Shown piece after piece: positions 1 to 6,562 of a stretch of 14,346 nucleotides of DNA (its first letter is position 1; each line of letters opens with the position of its first letter). The translations under genes and the position numbers were made by a program. Location of the stretch: positions 1 to 14,346 of the forward strand of contig JBKPRA010000069.1 of assembly GCA_046734335.1 (NCBI GenBank). The letters run 5' to 3'. Below the pieces are notes generated by a model that saw only the letters and a program-made list of their open reading frames with translations, made no database searches and had not been told where the DNA came from. The DNA comes from DATBLE01 sp046734335 (GTDB lineage Bacteria > Actinomycetota > Thermoleophilia > Gaiellales > Gaiellaceae).

Positions 1-8
1 CTTGCTCG

Positions 9-105
9 GGCCAGGCCTGACCGCGGCACCTGGGAGGAACTCCTTAGCGCTGCTTCCTTCCGGACCTGACGCGGTTCGAAGGCTCCCAGTGCGCGGAACC
101 TGGCC
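9..105 (-). ncRNA. ffs: Signal recognition particle RNA (small bacterial 4.5S type)
   Basis: The minus strand carries the hallmark SRP apical domain, GTCAGGTCCGGAAGGAAGCAG, that is, the conserved GGAA tetraloop and the asymmetric loop bound by the M domain of Ffh. The flanks fold into the expected rod: GGCCAGG (99-105) pairs with CCTGGCC (9-15), CTGGGAG pairs with CTCCCAG, and GAAC pairs with GTTC near the tip. The length of about 97 nt fits the short bacterial form without an Alu domain. In the cell this RNA joins Ffh for co-translational targeting of membrane and secreted proteins. The ends are set from the closing helix and could extend a few bases. The next gene downstream lies outside the window. 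Confidence 0.94.
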
Positions 106-228
106 GTCAACGCTGCGCTTTCGGGCCCAGGCCCCGAAGAATCCGCCCCTCGGACGGTATTCGGCCCCGCTGGAGCGGATTGCGGGTTCAGGGAACCGCT
201 AGCTCCCCGCCTAGCGCGACCGGGCGCT

Positions 229-298
229 GGCATCGTAGCGCGCGCAGCGCGCACTCACGATGCCTTCGCTTCGCGGGAGAACCCCTGGTTCTCCCGCG
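229..298. other. Two tandem strong hairpins between the SRP RNA and the AhpD-like gene
   Basis: Hairpin 1 pairs GGCATCGT (229-236) with ACGATGCC (257-264), with an inner GCGCGC pair (238-243/247-252). Hairpin 2 is a perfect 12-bp stem (272-283/287-298) with a 3-nt loop CCT. Neither is followed by a T-run on either strand. They lie between divergently oriented genes, so they cannot simply end either transcript. The rest of 106-419 shows only a 7-bp inverted repeat (140-146/175-181) and no gene. Confidence 0.6.
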
Positions 299-419
299 GG
301 CCCTCTCCTTGCACGCGGTTAGGTGATGCCGATGTGGTCTGAGGCGGCGGAGCTGCTGGTGATTCGGATGTCGGACTCCGAGTTGCCTCAGCGAGGAAGC
401 CCAGGGGTAAACTCGGCCT

Positions 420-1007
420 GTGGCCAGGGCCGTCCGGCAGGAATCGTGGCTTCGCGTTCCCCCCGAGGAGGATGCGCCGGCCGAGGTCAAGGCGTTGTTC
501 GAAAAGGCGAACGAGAAGCTCGGGTTTCTTCCGAACGTGCTCCGCGTCTACGCGCTTCGGCCGCGGCATCTCGAGCTCTGGAACACGTTCTACGACGAGT
601 TGATGCGTGGTGAGTCGGGCTTGACCCGTGAGCAGCGCGAGATGATCGCCGTCGTCGTCTCGACGGCCAACCGCTGCCACTACTGCATGGTCTCCCACTC
701 GGCCTTCCTGCGGAAGCTGACCGGGGACCCGCTGCTCGTCGAGCAGTTGCGGACGAACTACGCCTATGCCGACGTCGAGCCGCGCGAGCGGGCGATGCTG
801 GATTTCGCGGTCAAGCTGACCGAGCGGTCGTCGAGCTGCACCGAGGAGGACGTCGACGCTCTACGCGAGGCCGGCTGGAGCGACGAGGACGTGATGGACA
901 TCGCGGAGGTGGCGGCGATGTTCAACTTCACGAACCGCCTCGCGAGCGGCCTCGGCTGGGTGCCGAACGACGAGTTCGTCACCCTCGGCTTCGACGAAGA
1001 GGACTGA
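420..1007 (+). CDS. AhpD-like / carboxymuconolactone decarboxylase-family (peroxidase-related) protein
   Basis: 195 aa, a typical length for the peroxidase-related branch of the AhpD/CMD fold. The diagnostic motif is CHYCMVSH: the redox CxxC is Cys86/Cys89, His93 is three residues further, and a Glu-rich helix (EQREMIAV, residues 71-78) precedes it. In AhpD the cysteine pair is the resolving thiol system for peroxide reduction; the substrate of this branch is generally unknown. The family hallmark LGFLPNV (residues 34-40) is present. The start chosen is GTG at 420, which gives the usual ten or so residues before the WLRVPPEE segment. A purine-rich AGGGG at about 401-406 is a rather distant ribosome binding site, so the start is moderately sure. 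It stands alone, followed by tRNA-Val. Confidence 0.9.
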   Translation: MARAVRQESWLRVPPEEDAPAEVKALFEKANEKLGFLPNVLRVYALRPRHLELWNTFYDELMRGESGLTREQREMIAVVVSTANRCHYCMVSHSAFLRKLTGDPLLVEQLRTNYAYADVEPRERAMLDFAVKLTERSSSCTEEDVDALREAGWSDEDVMDIAEVAAMFNFTNRLASGLGWVPNDEFVTLGFDEED

Positions 1008-1049
1008 GCAGGCGCACGCGAGCTGACGCGGTACCCTGTCGGTCTCTCC

Positions 1050-1121
1050 GGGCGCGTAGCTCAGCGGGAGAGCGCCCGCTTCACACGCGGGAGGTCGCTG
1101 GTTCGATCCCAGCCGCGCCCA
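1050..1121 (+). tRNA. tRNA-Val (anticodon CAC)
   Basis: A complete cloverleaf can be drawn: acceptor GGGCGCG (1050-1056) with CGCGCCC (1114-1120), D stem GCTC/GAGC (1059-1062/1070-1073), anticodon stem CCCGC/GCGGG (1075-1079/1087-1091) with loop TTCACAC and anticodon CAC at 1082-1084, and T stem GCTGG/CCAGC around loop TTCGATC. The discriminator is A1121 and no CCA is encoded. It reads GUG valine codons. I saw no second copy of its 3' end in the window that would suggest an integrase attachment site. Confidence 0.97.
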
Positions 1122-1302
1122 TTTTGAAAACCCGCCGGAAACAGGCTTGTTTCTTGCGGGGCCGTTGCTCCTGACAGCCATGTTTCCGGCCGGCGTGCGA
1201 GAGTCGTGCGAGATTGGCGCAGATGCGTCTTATTACGGAAACCGCTGGCGGCATGGAAACCCCTGCAAATCAGGTTGTGCGTGACAGTCGCGCGACACCC
1301 AG

Positions 1303-1500
1303 TTGCAAGACGCATCGCACTCTCCGCTCGTCGCGCTTCGGTGCGGCGTCATCCCAGACGACATAGACCTCAAAGGAGACCTGCTACCCGGTGGGTCGAT
1401 GACTGCGAACACTTGTTGGCAGGTCCCGTCGGCCGAAGCCGGGTCACTCATCGCCTTCTACGATTTCTCAGCCGGGCCCTTCTGGATGGCGCTGCGCTGA
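1303..1500 (+). pseudogene. C-terminal remnant of a DUF4352-like secreted protein
   Basis: The frame reads CGVIPDDI, then LLPGGSMTANTCWQVPS, then FWMALR before TGA at 1498-1500. This matches my recollection of the C-terminal half of DUF4352 (immunoglobulin-like, often on lipoproteins): Cys-GVIP, PGGS.TGN.CW.V, and a terminal W.ALR. The N-terminal half (signal peptide, spacer and first strands) is missing: the same frame has a TGA at 1282-1284, and the other two frames upstream do not supply the rest. I therefore call it a 5'-truncated remnant. The TTG at 1303 is only the first possible start and lacks a ribosome binding site. Confidence 0.5.
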
Positions 1501-1547
1501 GATCTCACGCTGACGACTCGGCGTAGGCTTCCCTCGAGGAACGGAGG

Positions 1548-1670
1548 TTGGTCTGCGCCGACTGCCGGAAGTCGAACTCACCTGACGCCCGACGGTGGCG
1601 TGCCTACCTCGACGACGATGGGAAAACGCGGTGACGTTCTGGCCGGCGAGAGTTCGACCCCCGCGCCGGG
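1548..1670 (+). pseudogene. Frameshifted small CxxC zinc-ribbon protein
   Basis: From TTG 1548 the frame reads VCADCRKSN followed by RRWRAYLDDDGKTR and then TGA at 1632. CxxC plus a WRAYL.DD segment is what I recall from the N-terminal half of short double-CxxC proteins in actinobacteria, whose C-terminus reads roughly CP.CAEREFGP. Just past the stop, other frames supply VTFWPA (from 1631) and then REFDP (about 1648-1663). Two frame changes would restore a protein of about 40-45 aa, but the second CxxC is not intact. TAG at 1524-1526 bounds the frame upstream. Family recall is not database-checked. Confidence 0.45.
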
Positions 1671-1710
1671 CTGGCGCCTACTACGAGCGGACGAGGCACG
1701 CGCGGAAAGC
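1638..1710 (+). repeat. Dispersed-repeat core (copy E) joined to a zinc-ribbon tail fragment
   Basis: 1640-1662 contains the core GGCCGGCGAGAGTTCGACC shared with copies near 2779, 3471, 3941, 4989 and (reversed) 11496-11532. It runs directly into a second shared piece: CGCCTACTACGAGCGGACG and onward matches 7979-8004 almost exactly and, reversed, 6956-6984. In frame this second piece reads AYYERTR. The copy is therefore a junction of two repeat modules found separately elsewhere. The remaining stretch up to 1814 shows nothing else I can name. Confidence 0.7.
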
Positions 1711-1814
1711 TCGGGGGGCGCGGCCACGACGGAGCCGTCGCGGGGCTGAGCTGGAAGGGCTACGGGGTCGCGGAGTACGATCGTGCCGTCCGTCACGACG
1801 GTAGGGAGGCGAAG

Positions 1815-2657
1815 ATGACTGTGTATCGGATCGTGCTGGCCGCGATAGCCGCGGTCGCGCTCGTCGCTGTCGCACCGGAGGCGAACGGCAAAGGGGGAAC
1901 GCCGATCACGACCTGTGCGCAGGTGGTGACGCAGAGCGCGTTCTTGACCCAGGATCTCTATTGCCCTGGCTCAGCCGGAGTCGTAATAGGCGCTTCCGGG
2001 ATCACGATCGACTTGAAGGGGTTCATGCTGCGCGGCGATCGCTCGGCCGGCCACTACGGAGTCGACGACCAGGGCGGGTTCGACCAGCTGACGGTCAGGA
2101 ACGGCGTGGTGCGCAATTTCTACTTGGGTGTGGCTGCGTTCAACTTCGCGGACAAGGTTGTTGTCTCGGGCGTGCTCGCCTCCGGGAATGTCATTGCCGG
2201 CATCTCCCTCAGCGGCTTCTCCGATTCGGTGAAGTCATCGACCGGCTCCGGCAACGGCGATACCGGCATCGCTGTCGGCGGGACCGGGGGGGCGAAGGTT
2301 CAGTCGTCGACCGCTTCAGGGAACGGGTCGTACGGGATCAACGCTGGCGGCGCCTCGGCGTCCGTGAAGTCTTCGACCGCCACCGGAAACGGCATCCTGG
2401 GCATCAACATCGACGGCCCGTCCGCATCGCTGATTTCGTCGATCGCTTCCGGGAACGGCGAGGGCGGCATCTCCGTCAATGGAGACGCGACCCAGATCAA
2501 GGGGAACCGTGCGGAGGCGAACGGCTTTGCGGGCGGCTCATCCGACCTTGCCGGGCTCGGCATCGTCGCGTTTGGCTACACGAAGGCTCCGGTCGGCACC
2601 AACATCGCCCGCGGCAACGACGACACGGCCGAATGCAACCCAGCCTTCCTCTGCTGA
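1815..2657 (+). CDS. Secreted right-handed parallel beta-helix protein
   Basis: 280 aa with an N-terminal signal peptide (hydrophobic residues 5-20, probable cleavage around residues 24-26). The ATG at 1815 is set by a good ribosome binding site, GGGAGG at about 1803-1808. The body is a run of beta-helix rungs of about 22 residues, with the repeating pattern SSTxSGNGxxGI (about residues 140-225; four clear turns). This is the PbH1/NosD-like pattern of pectate-lyase-fold proteins. No catalytic residues of a named lyase can be identified, so polysaccharide binding, carbohydrate processing or a surface role all remain possible. Cys34/Cys50 and a C-terminal CNPAFLC could form disulfides, consistent with export. 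It stands alone, and repeat copy A begins about 35 bases after its stop. Confidence 0.85.
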   Translation: MTVYRIVLAAIAAVALVAVAPEANGKGGTPITTCAQVVTQSAFLTQDLYCPGSAGVVIGASGITIDLKGFMLRGDRSAGHYGVDDQGGFDQLTVRNGVVRNFYLGVAAFNFADKVVVSGVLASGNVIAGISLSGFSDSVKSSTGSGNGDTGIAVGGTGGAKVQSSTASGNGSYGINAGGASASVKSSTATGNGILGINIDGPSASLISSIASGNGEGGISVNGDATQIKGNRAEANGFAGGSSDLAGLGIVAFGYTKAPVGTNIARGNDDTAECNPAFLC

Positions 2658-2690
2658 GCCGGGGGAGATCGGGGGCCTCGCCATTACCGC

Positions 2691-2803
2691 CTGGCCATGG
2701 CCGAAAGAGCGACTAGGCAGCCGCAACGCCCGCAGGTAGCGTCCTGACCGGCCCGGCATCGCGGGGGGAGCCCTCATCCGGCCGGCGAGAGTTCGGCCCC
2801 GCG
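2691..2803 (+). repeat. ~110-bp dispersed intergenic repeat, copy A
   Basis: Begins at GGCCATGGCC (2693-2702) and ends in GGCGAGAGTTCGGCCCC (2784-2800). It aligns end to end with copy B (3391-3503) and copy C (4899-5010) in the same orientation. Shared blocks include GAAAGAGCGACTAGGCAG, GGTAGCGTCCTGACCGG and CGGCATCGCGGGGGG. In copy A, CGCGGGG near 2760 could pair with CCCCGCG near 2798. The repeat fills most of the gap between the beta-helix gene and the next small gene. Confidence 0.85.
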
Positions 2804-2880
2804 GTTTTGAGGCGATTCGCGGCGGTTGGAATCAGTGCGGCTGTGCTTTAGGTTGTCGAGTCTCCGGCAGATGGTTCTTT

Positions 2881-3138
2881 TTGGTTGACGACGAGCAGGT
2901 TGAGGAGCTTCGGGGATGGGCGACGGGCCTTGCCGAGGACGAGCGCCCAGAAGTACGCGCTGCGGCCAAAGCGATTCTGCTGCTGGCGAACGACCTCTTG
3001 GCTGCGCGGAGTCAGATGCTTGAGGATCGGTGGATCAAGCAGGCACTGGAAGAGCAGCAGGCGAGTGTTGAGCGGACGCTCCTAGATCGGCTGCGGCGTC
3101 GCGTCCAGGCCCCGAGCCAGTCCGAAGGCAGACCCTGA
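2881..3138 (+). CDS. Small helical hypothetical protein
   Basis: 85 aa, no recognised domain. It is predicted almost wholly helical: EEVRAAAKAILLLA-type segments (about residues 22-40) and an amphipathic, charged second half (residues 43-75). It is soluble, with no signal peptide. The TTG at 2881 is the only plausible start in a frame that stays open upstream, and the ribosome binding site is weak, so the N-terminus is uncertain. The stop is followed 17 bases later by the start of the 75-aa gene at 3156, so the two probably form an operon. Codon use is typical of a GC-rich genome, which supports real coding. Confidence 0.6.
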   Translation: MVDDEQVEELRGWATGLAEDERPEVRAAAKAILLLANDLLAARSQMLEDRWIKQALEEQQASVERTLLDRLRRRVQAPSQSEGRP

Positions 3139-3155
3139 GCTGTGGAGAACCCATA

Positions 3156-3383
3156 GTGAACGGAACTGAGCGACCGCGCATCCTCTCGCTCGACCTGCTC
3201 GAGTCGTACGCGCGCGAGCGGGATATCGACGTTCGGCTGGAGCGACGTCACGAGTTGGGTCGCTGGAGTTGCACACTGGTTGCAAGGGACGAGGGCAGTC
3301 CCGTGGTTGCCACCGGTGCGTCCGCTCGTGAAGCGAGTCGGCGGGCGCTGGAAGCGGCCGGCGTCGAATTGCCGGAAGCCTGA
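3156..3383 (+). CDS. 75-aa protein with dsRBD-like alpha-beta-beta-beta-alpha topology
   Basis: Starts at GTG 3156, preceded by TGGAG at about 3143-3147. Reading the sequence as secondary structure gives helix (LDLLESYARER, residues 12-22), strand (IDVRLERRHE), strand (WSCTLVARDE), strand (SPVVATGAS) and helix (AREASRRALEAAG, residues 56-68). That order, and the strongly basic-amphipathic last helix following a G.SA.EA..RA motif, are what one sees in double-stranded RNA-binding domains such as the one at the end of RNase III. Function is not shown: this is a topology-based inference. It is the second gene of a probable pair with 2881-3138 and is followed directly by repeat copy B. Confidence 0.65.
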   Translation: MNGTERPRILSLDLLESYARERDIDVRLERRHELGRWSCTLVARDEGSPVVATGASAREASRRALEAAGVELPEA

Positions 3384-3390
3384 CGCTCGT

Positions 3391-3503
3391 TTTCGGCCAT
3401 GGCCGAAACAGCGACTAGGCAGCACTAGTCGCCGGGTAGCGTCGTCACCGGCCCGGTATCGCGGGGGAAGCGCTCGTCCGGCCGGCGGGAGTTCGACCGC
3501 CGT
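3391..3503 (+). repeat. ~110-bp dispersed intergenic repeat, copy B
   Basis: Opens with a perfect 18-nt palindrome, TTTCGGCCATGGCCGAAA (3391-3408), eight bases after the 3156-3383 stop, then follows copies A and C through GCGACTAGGCAG, GGGTAGCGTC, CCGGCCCGGTATCGCGGGG and the end module GGCCGGCGGGAGTTCGACC (3480-3498). It differs from A mainly by substitutions and a short gap around 3423-3434. The opening palindrome could act as a terminator stem for the preceding gene pair. Confidence 0.85.
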
Positions 3504-3582
3504 CTCACGCTCAGTGCAACCGGGCGAGGTTGTCCCACCGGGTGGAGCGGAAGATGAGCCGGAACGGCTGGTGGCGGTGAAC

Positions 3583-3861
3583 TTACGCGTTCCCGGCGGC
3601 GGCTTCTGCCTCTGCCTCCATCTTCGCGAGGCGCGTGTAGTAGTCGGGAAACTCCTTCAGATGTGCGAGCGCGATCTTGCCGGTAATGATCGGGTCGCTG
3701 CCAGTCACATCGGTCTGTGGGTCGTGTAGCCCATGCTCGAGTTCGATACCCATTCCGATCCGGAACTGCTCGACGTCGAAGGGCGCGCTCGCCCAGTCGA
3801 TTCCGATCTGCTCGCCGATGCTTCTCGCCTCGTCCGCAGTGAACTCGCTCTTGGTGCTCAT
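3583..3861 (-). CDS. DUF5661 family protein
   Basis: 92 aa. It matches the DUF5661 pattern I recall: FTADEARSIGEQIGIDW (residues 7-23), F..EQFR.GM.IELEHG (residues 29-45), then DP.T.VTGSDPIITGKIALAHLKEFPDYYTRL ending near residue 79. The function of this small soluble family is unknown. The ATG at 3861 is chosen because it opens the conserved region; GAGGT sits directly against it, too close for an ideal ribosome binding site. It is single-gene and convergent with 3156-3383, with repeat copy B in the gap and partial copy D just upstream of its start. Confidence 0.85.
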   Translation of the reverse strand: MSTKSEFTADEARSIGEQIGIDWASAPFDVEQFRIGMGIELEHGLHDPQTDVTGSDPIITGKIALAHLKEFPDYYTRLAKMEAEAEAAAGNA

Positions 3862-3921
3862 ACCTCGATGGTAGAGCCATGAGCAAGGCGCCGCGTCCGC
3901 CCCCGGGTGGGATGGGGCGGA

Positions 3922-3966
3922 AGCCGGGGGAAGCGCTCGTCCGGCCGCCGAGAGTTCGACACCGCC
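3922..3966 (+). repeat. Partial dispersed repeat, copy D
   Basis: AAGCGCTCGTCCGGCCGCCG (3931-3950) followed by AGAGTTCGACACCGCC matches only the 3' third of copies A-C, starting at their GGGGGAAGCGCTCGTC block. The 5' two thirds of the repeat are absent, so the end module exists independently of the rest. Confidence 0.75.
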
Positions 3967-4898
3967 GGGCAGGCTCGCCCTAACTCCTCTTCACAAAGAA
4001 CTTACGTCAGCCCCGTTTCCGGCTGGCCGCTCGGGGAATCCACTCCTCCAAGCTCCGCCAAGAGGGCCACGCATCGCGAAGTCACTCTTAAGCGGCAAGG
4101 TTGGTGCGTAGGGCATATGGGGTGGGCGGAGCAACTAGTGCGGGAGGGGAGGCTGTGTGGCGGCGTCCTCTCCCACGCCCCACCTGCGCTGGTGTCTGAG
4201 CCATTACAGATAGGCGGCACGACCAGGCTCATCACCTAGGTGTCGTGCCGCGTAGGCCGCTCGGCGCACGAGGGGAGAGAGGCTGTGCGCTCGAACCCGG
4301 CGAGTCTCCACGAACCCAGCGGCTTTGTCAACGCCAGGTTTCAACCGCTCCGCAGGTTGGTCCGAGCGCTCAAAGGGGAAGAACGTCTGCGCGGCGCGCG
4401 TGCCATGAGAGAGTCGACGTCGTGCGGCGGAGGTTCTGCCATCGGCGTCGGGGCGCGCCCCGCCTCTTCCATCCCTCAGGAGGCGTTTCAGGCGGCCGGG
4501 CGGACAGGCTCGGGGAAAACAACTTGGAGAAGAAGTGCCATCGTCCACTCACTGTCCCCTGGTAGCGGATGCCGCGCATGTACCGAAAGGGTGACGTGGC
4601 AACAGCTAGGCGTGGCGGCGCTTGCCTGGGTCGGGCCGGACATGAGAGGGTCGCCGCGGGCGGGCTTCTGCGGCCTGGCGGTCCCCAGCCGCCAACCCCG
4701 CGCGCCCGCCCTTCCATCGGGCACGGTTCACGTGAATCGTTCATGTGGAGGAACTGACACTTATCTTGGGACCGGCCGGGGGTGCGAGACTCCGGGCGTG
4801 GTCGACAAACGGACCACGACCTACAACCACCCGGACCTCCGAAGCCGCCCGTGCCGAGGGGGTCGAGATGGATTCGGTGCGGCTCGATCTCGACGAGG
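3967..4898. other. Gene-free stretch with hairpins
   Basis: No open frame here has protein-like composition on either strand. Two hairpins stand out. GGTGGGCG (4121-4128) pairs with CGCCCCACC (4176-4184) with one bulge, and contains an inner GGGAGG/CCTCTCCC pairing. A perfect 10-bp stem joins 4214-4223 to 4242-4251 across an 18-nt loop. A short frame ending in VRLDLDEVGRG runs into repeat copy C with TGA at about 4911 and may be a fragment of a former gene, but I cannot name it. Confidence 0.5.
4723..4740. promoter_or_regulatory. Near-palindrome around CACGTG
   Basis: ACGGTTCACGTGAATCGT is palindromic at 16 of 18 positions. Such a symmetric site could bind a dimeric regulator, but no gene starts nearby, so it may be chance or a relic of a lost promoter. 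Confidence 0.25.
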
Positions 4899-5010
4899 TC
4901 GGCCGTGGCTGAAAGAGCGACTGGGCAGCCGCAACGTCGGCGGGTAGCGTCCTGATCGGACCGGCATCGCGGGGGGAAACGCTCGTCTGGCCGGCGAGAG
5001 TTCGACCCCC
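4899..5010 (+). repeat. ~110-bp dispersed intergenic repeat, copy C
   Basis: Starts GGTCGGCCGTGGCTGAAAGA, continues through GCGACTGGGCAGCCGCAACG, GGGTAGCGTCCTGATCGG and CGGCATCGCGGGGGGAAACG, and ends GGCCGGCGAGAGTTCGACCCC (4989-5009). It is closer to copy A than to copy B in the 4928-4935 region. It lies in the large gene-free stretch with no intact gene on its left, unlike A and B. Confidence 0.85.
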
Positions 5011-5034
5011 TGCGCGGAGTCTTACGGACGCCCC

Positions 5035-5175
5035 GACACGAAACAGGACGGGCCGATGTTCGCGTGGAACGATCGCGGCGATTGCAAGTTGCGCGACGTG
5101 TCGAAGCCGATCGCCTTCGACTAGCAGGGCCGCCCGCTCTACGCACCCCGCGGGATCCAATTCAGGCTCTGCTGA
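5035..5175 (+). pseudogene. Possible C-terminal gene remnant with an in-frame amber stop
   Basis: From 5056 the frame reads MFAWNDRGDCKLRDVSKP then IAFD and TAG at 5122-5124. The same frame continues as QGRPLYAPRGIQFRLC to TGA at 5173-5175. Composition on both sides of the TAG is protein-like, unlike the other frames here, which suggests a gene fragment interrupted by one stop mutation. No family is recognised and the 5' part is absent: repeat copy C sits immediately upstream. Confidence 0.3.
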
Positions 5176-5230
5176 GAAGAGTTCACCCCGCACGCCGCAC
5201 GGCTGTGCTCTGCGCTTGGGCTGGCCGCGA

Positions 5231-6262
5231 TCAGTCGCTGCGCTTGGCTGTGCGTCGGGCTTCGAGTAGGGCCGTGTCGGCGCGGGCGATGAGTGCTTCG
5301 AGGGTGTCGCCTGGTTCGGCCTCGGCGAGTCCGAACGTGACTGACTGTTCGACGTCGCCGGCTCTTAGTGGTGCGGCGAGCTTCTCGAGGCGTGCTCTGG
5401 CATCGGCCGCCTTGAGGTTTGGCATCGCGCAGAGTAGCTCGTCGCCGCCGTAGCGCACGATTACGTCGTAGCCGCGGAGATTTGCGCGGAGGGTTTCGCC
5501 GACGAGTCGCAGCAGGTCGTCGCCGGCCTGGTGGCCTTGAGTGTCGTTGATCTGTTTGAGGCCGTCGACGTCGATGAACGCGAGCAAGAGGGTGGTGCCG
5601 GTGCGATGTGCCCGCTCGAGCTCGCCCGACACCTCCTCAAGACCAAACTTGCGGGTCCAGGCGCCGGTCAATTCGTCGGTTGCCGCGAGCTCTAGGCTCG
5701 CCGCAGACTCGGTGTGTTGTCGCAGGGCCTCGATGCGTTCACGGGCTGCCTCTCGGCGGTCGGCTGCCGCTCGTGCACGGTCGTCGGCGGCCCGGGCGCG
5801 ATCTGTGGCCGCCTGGACACGATCGGCGGCCGCGCGTGCGCGATCGCGTTTGGCACGCAAGATGATGTCGTCTCGGCTCGCGTCTGCGTCGTCCTCCAGA
5901 TCGTGATGACGCGCGAGCTCGTCACGATCTTCTGCGGCTCGATCACGACTTGTCGCGGCCCGATCACGATGCTCCGCTGTTTCCAGCCTGGCCGCGGCCG
6001 TCTCATCGCGTAATGCCGCCACGGCGGCACGGTCATGACTCGTCCGAGCCCGAGTCAGAGCGCTGCGGTGGTGGGCGACCTCGTCGCCACCAGCCGCGAG
6101 ATCGTCGTCGGCGGCGTGCTGATCCTCATCCGCGCTCTGCTGATCTCTGGCACTCGCACTCTGGTCGTCGTCTGACCAGGTCTGATCCTGATCGCTCGCC
6201 GTCTGGTCGTGGTCCGACCGGGTTTGATCCTGATCGCTCGCGCTCTGGTCGCGATCATTCAC
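5231..6262 (-). CDS. Diguanylate cyclase (GGDEF domain) with an N-terminal heptad-repeat stalk
   Basis: The C-terminal 150 residues are a GGDEF domain: DELTGAWTRKFG opens it, FIDVDGLKQIND carries the metal-binding aspartates, and YGGDELL is the active loop (Leu replaces the usual Phe of GGDEF). RGYD, five residues before GGDEL, fits the RxxD inhibitory I-site, so product feedback by c-di-GMP is likely. The N-terminal half has no membrane segment; it consists of tandem heptads (DRDQSAS, DQDQTRS, DHDQTAS and so on), then Arg/Asp/Ala heptads that should form a long coiled coil favouring the dimer needed for catalysis. The start is uncertain: GTG 6262 sits just before the heptads; TTG 6331 or TTG 6352 would add 23 or 30 residues. 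None has a clear ribosome binding site. Confidence 0.88.
   Translation of the reverse strand: MNDRDQSASDQDQTRSDHDQTASDQDQTWSDDDQSASARDQQSADEDQHAADDDLAAGGDEVAHHRSALTRARTSHDRAAVAALRDETAAARLETAEHRDRAATSRDRAAEDRDELARHHDLEDDADASRDDIILRAKRDRARAAADRVQAATDRARAADDRARAAADRREAARERIEALRQHTESAASLELAATDELTGAWTRKFGLEEVSGELERAHRTGTTLLLAFIDVDGLKQINDTQGHQAGDDLLRLVGETLRANLRGYDVIVRYGGDELLCAMPNLKAADARARLEKLAAPLRAGDVEQSVTFGLAEAEPGDTLEALIARADTALLEARRTAKRSD
6110..6256 (-). repeat. 21-bp tandem repeat coding acidic heptads
   Basis: Seven consecutive 21-bp units encode heptads of the form (D)xDQ(S/T/H)xx, with GATCAGGATCAGAC-type DNA visible on the coding strand. The first five units are best conserved; the last two are diverged. 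Conservation at DNA as well as protein level suggests fairly recent unit duplication inside the GGDEF gene. Confidence 0.75.
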
Positions 6263-6524
6263 AAGAGAATCGCTGGTCTCGCTGACACGCCCGGGTAACG
6301 AGTTCGGCGCCAGAGGACGGACAGCCCGCAAAACTCGGCCGCCACACCGCAAACTGGACAGTTCACAACTCTCGTCACCGCAGACCGCCTAGGCCGAACG
6401 AACTCGCCCAGACGGCGAGTGTAACTGCTTCACAGCCGATCAGCTGTCAGCCGCTTCGGCGCTGGCCGGTTCTTTGCAGGGTTACGACAGGGCCGGCGTG
6501 CTCGACGGGTGAGACGCAAGTGGG

Positions 6525-6553
6525 TTGACGATCGCCAGGCCGGAACGGATTAT
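6525..6553 (+). promoter_or_regulatory. Probable promoter of the 70-aa coiled-coil gene
   Basis: TTGACG (6525-6530) and GATTAT (6548-6553) are separated by 17 bases, 5/6 and 4/6 matches to the sigma-70-type consensus. The predicted start of transcription, about 6560, lies within a few bases of the TTG at 6563, implying a leaderless message, in line with the lack of a properly spaced ribosome binding site. Confidence 0.45.
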
Positions 6554-6562
6554 TTTTGAGGC

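Noticed and set aside
1050..1121. tRNA-Val as an attachment site of an integrated element
   Set aside because: No duplicated 3' end of the tRNA and no integrase gene were found in the window.
861..1315. Minus-strand frames reading WARLGSNQRPPACEAGALPL and GWDRTSDLP
   Set aside because: They are the familiar spurious proteins produced by translating the antisense of a tRNA gene (here tRNA-Val at 1050-1121).
4240..4947. Plus-strand frame with TGSGKTT resembling a Walker A motif
   Set aside because: No hydrophobic strand before it, no Walker B, composition unlike protein, and its C-terminus lies inside repeat copy C.
2691..5010. CRISPR array
   Set aside because: The repeats are about 110 bp, irregularly spaced by hundreds of bases, with genes between them; no short regular repeats and no cas genes.
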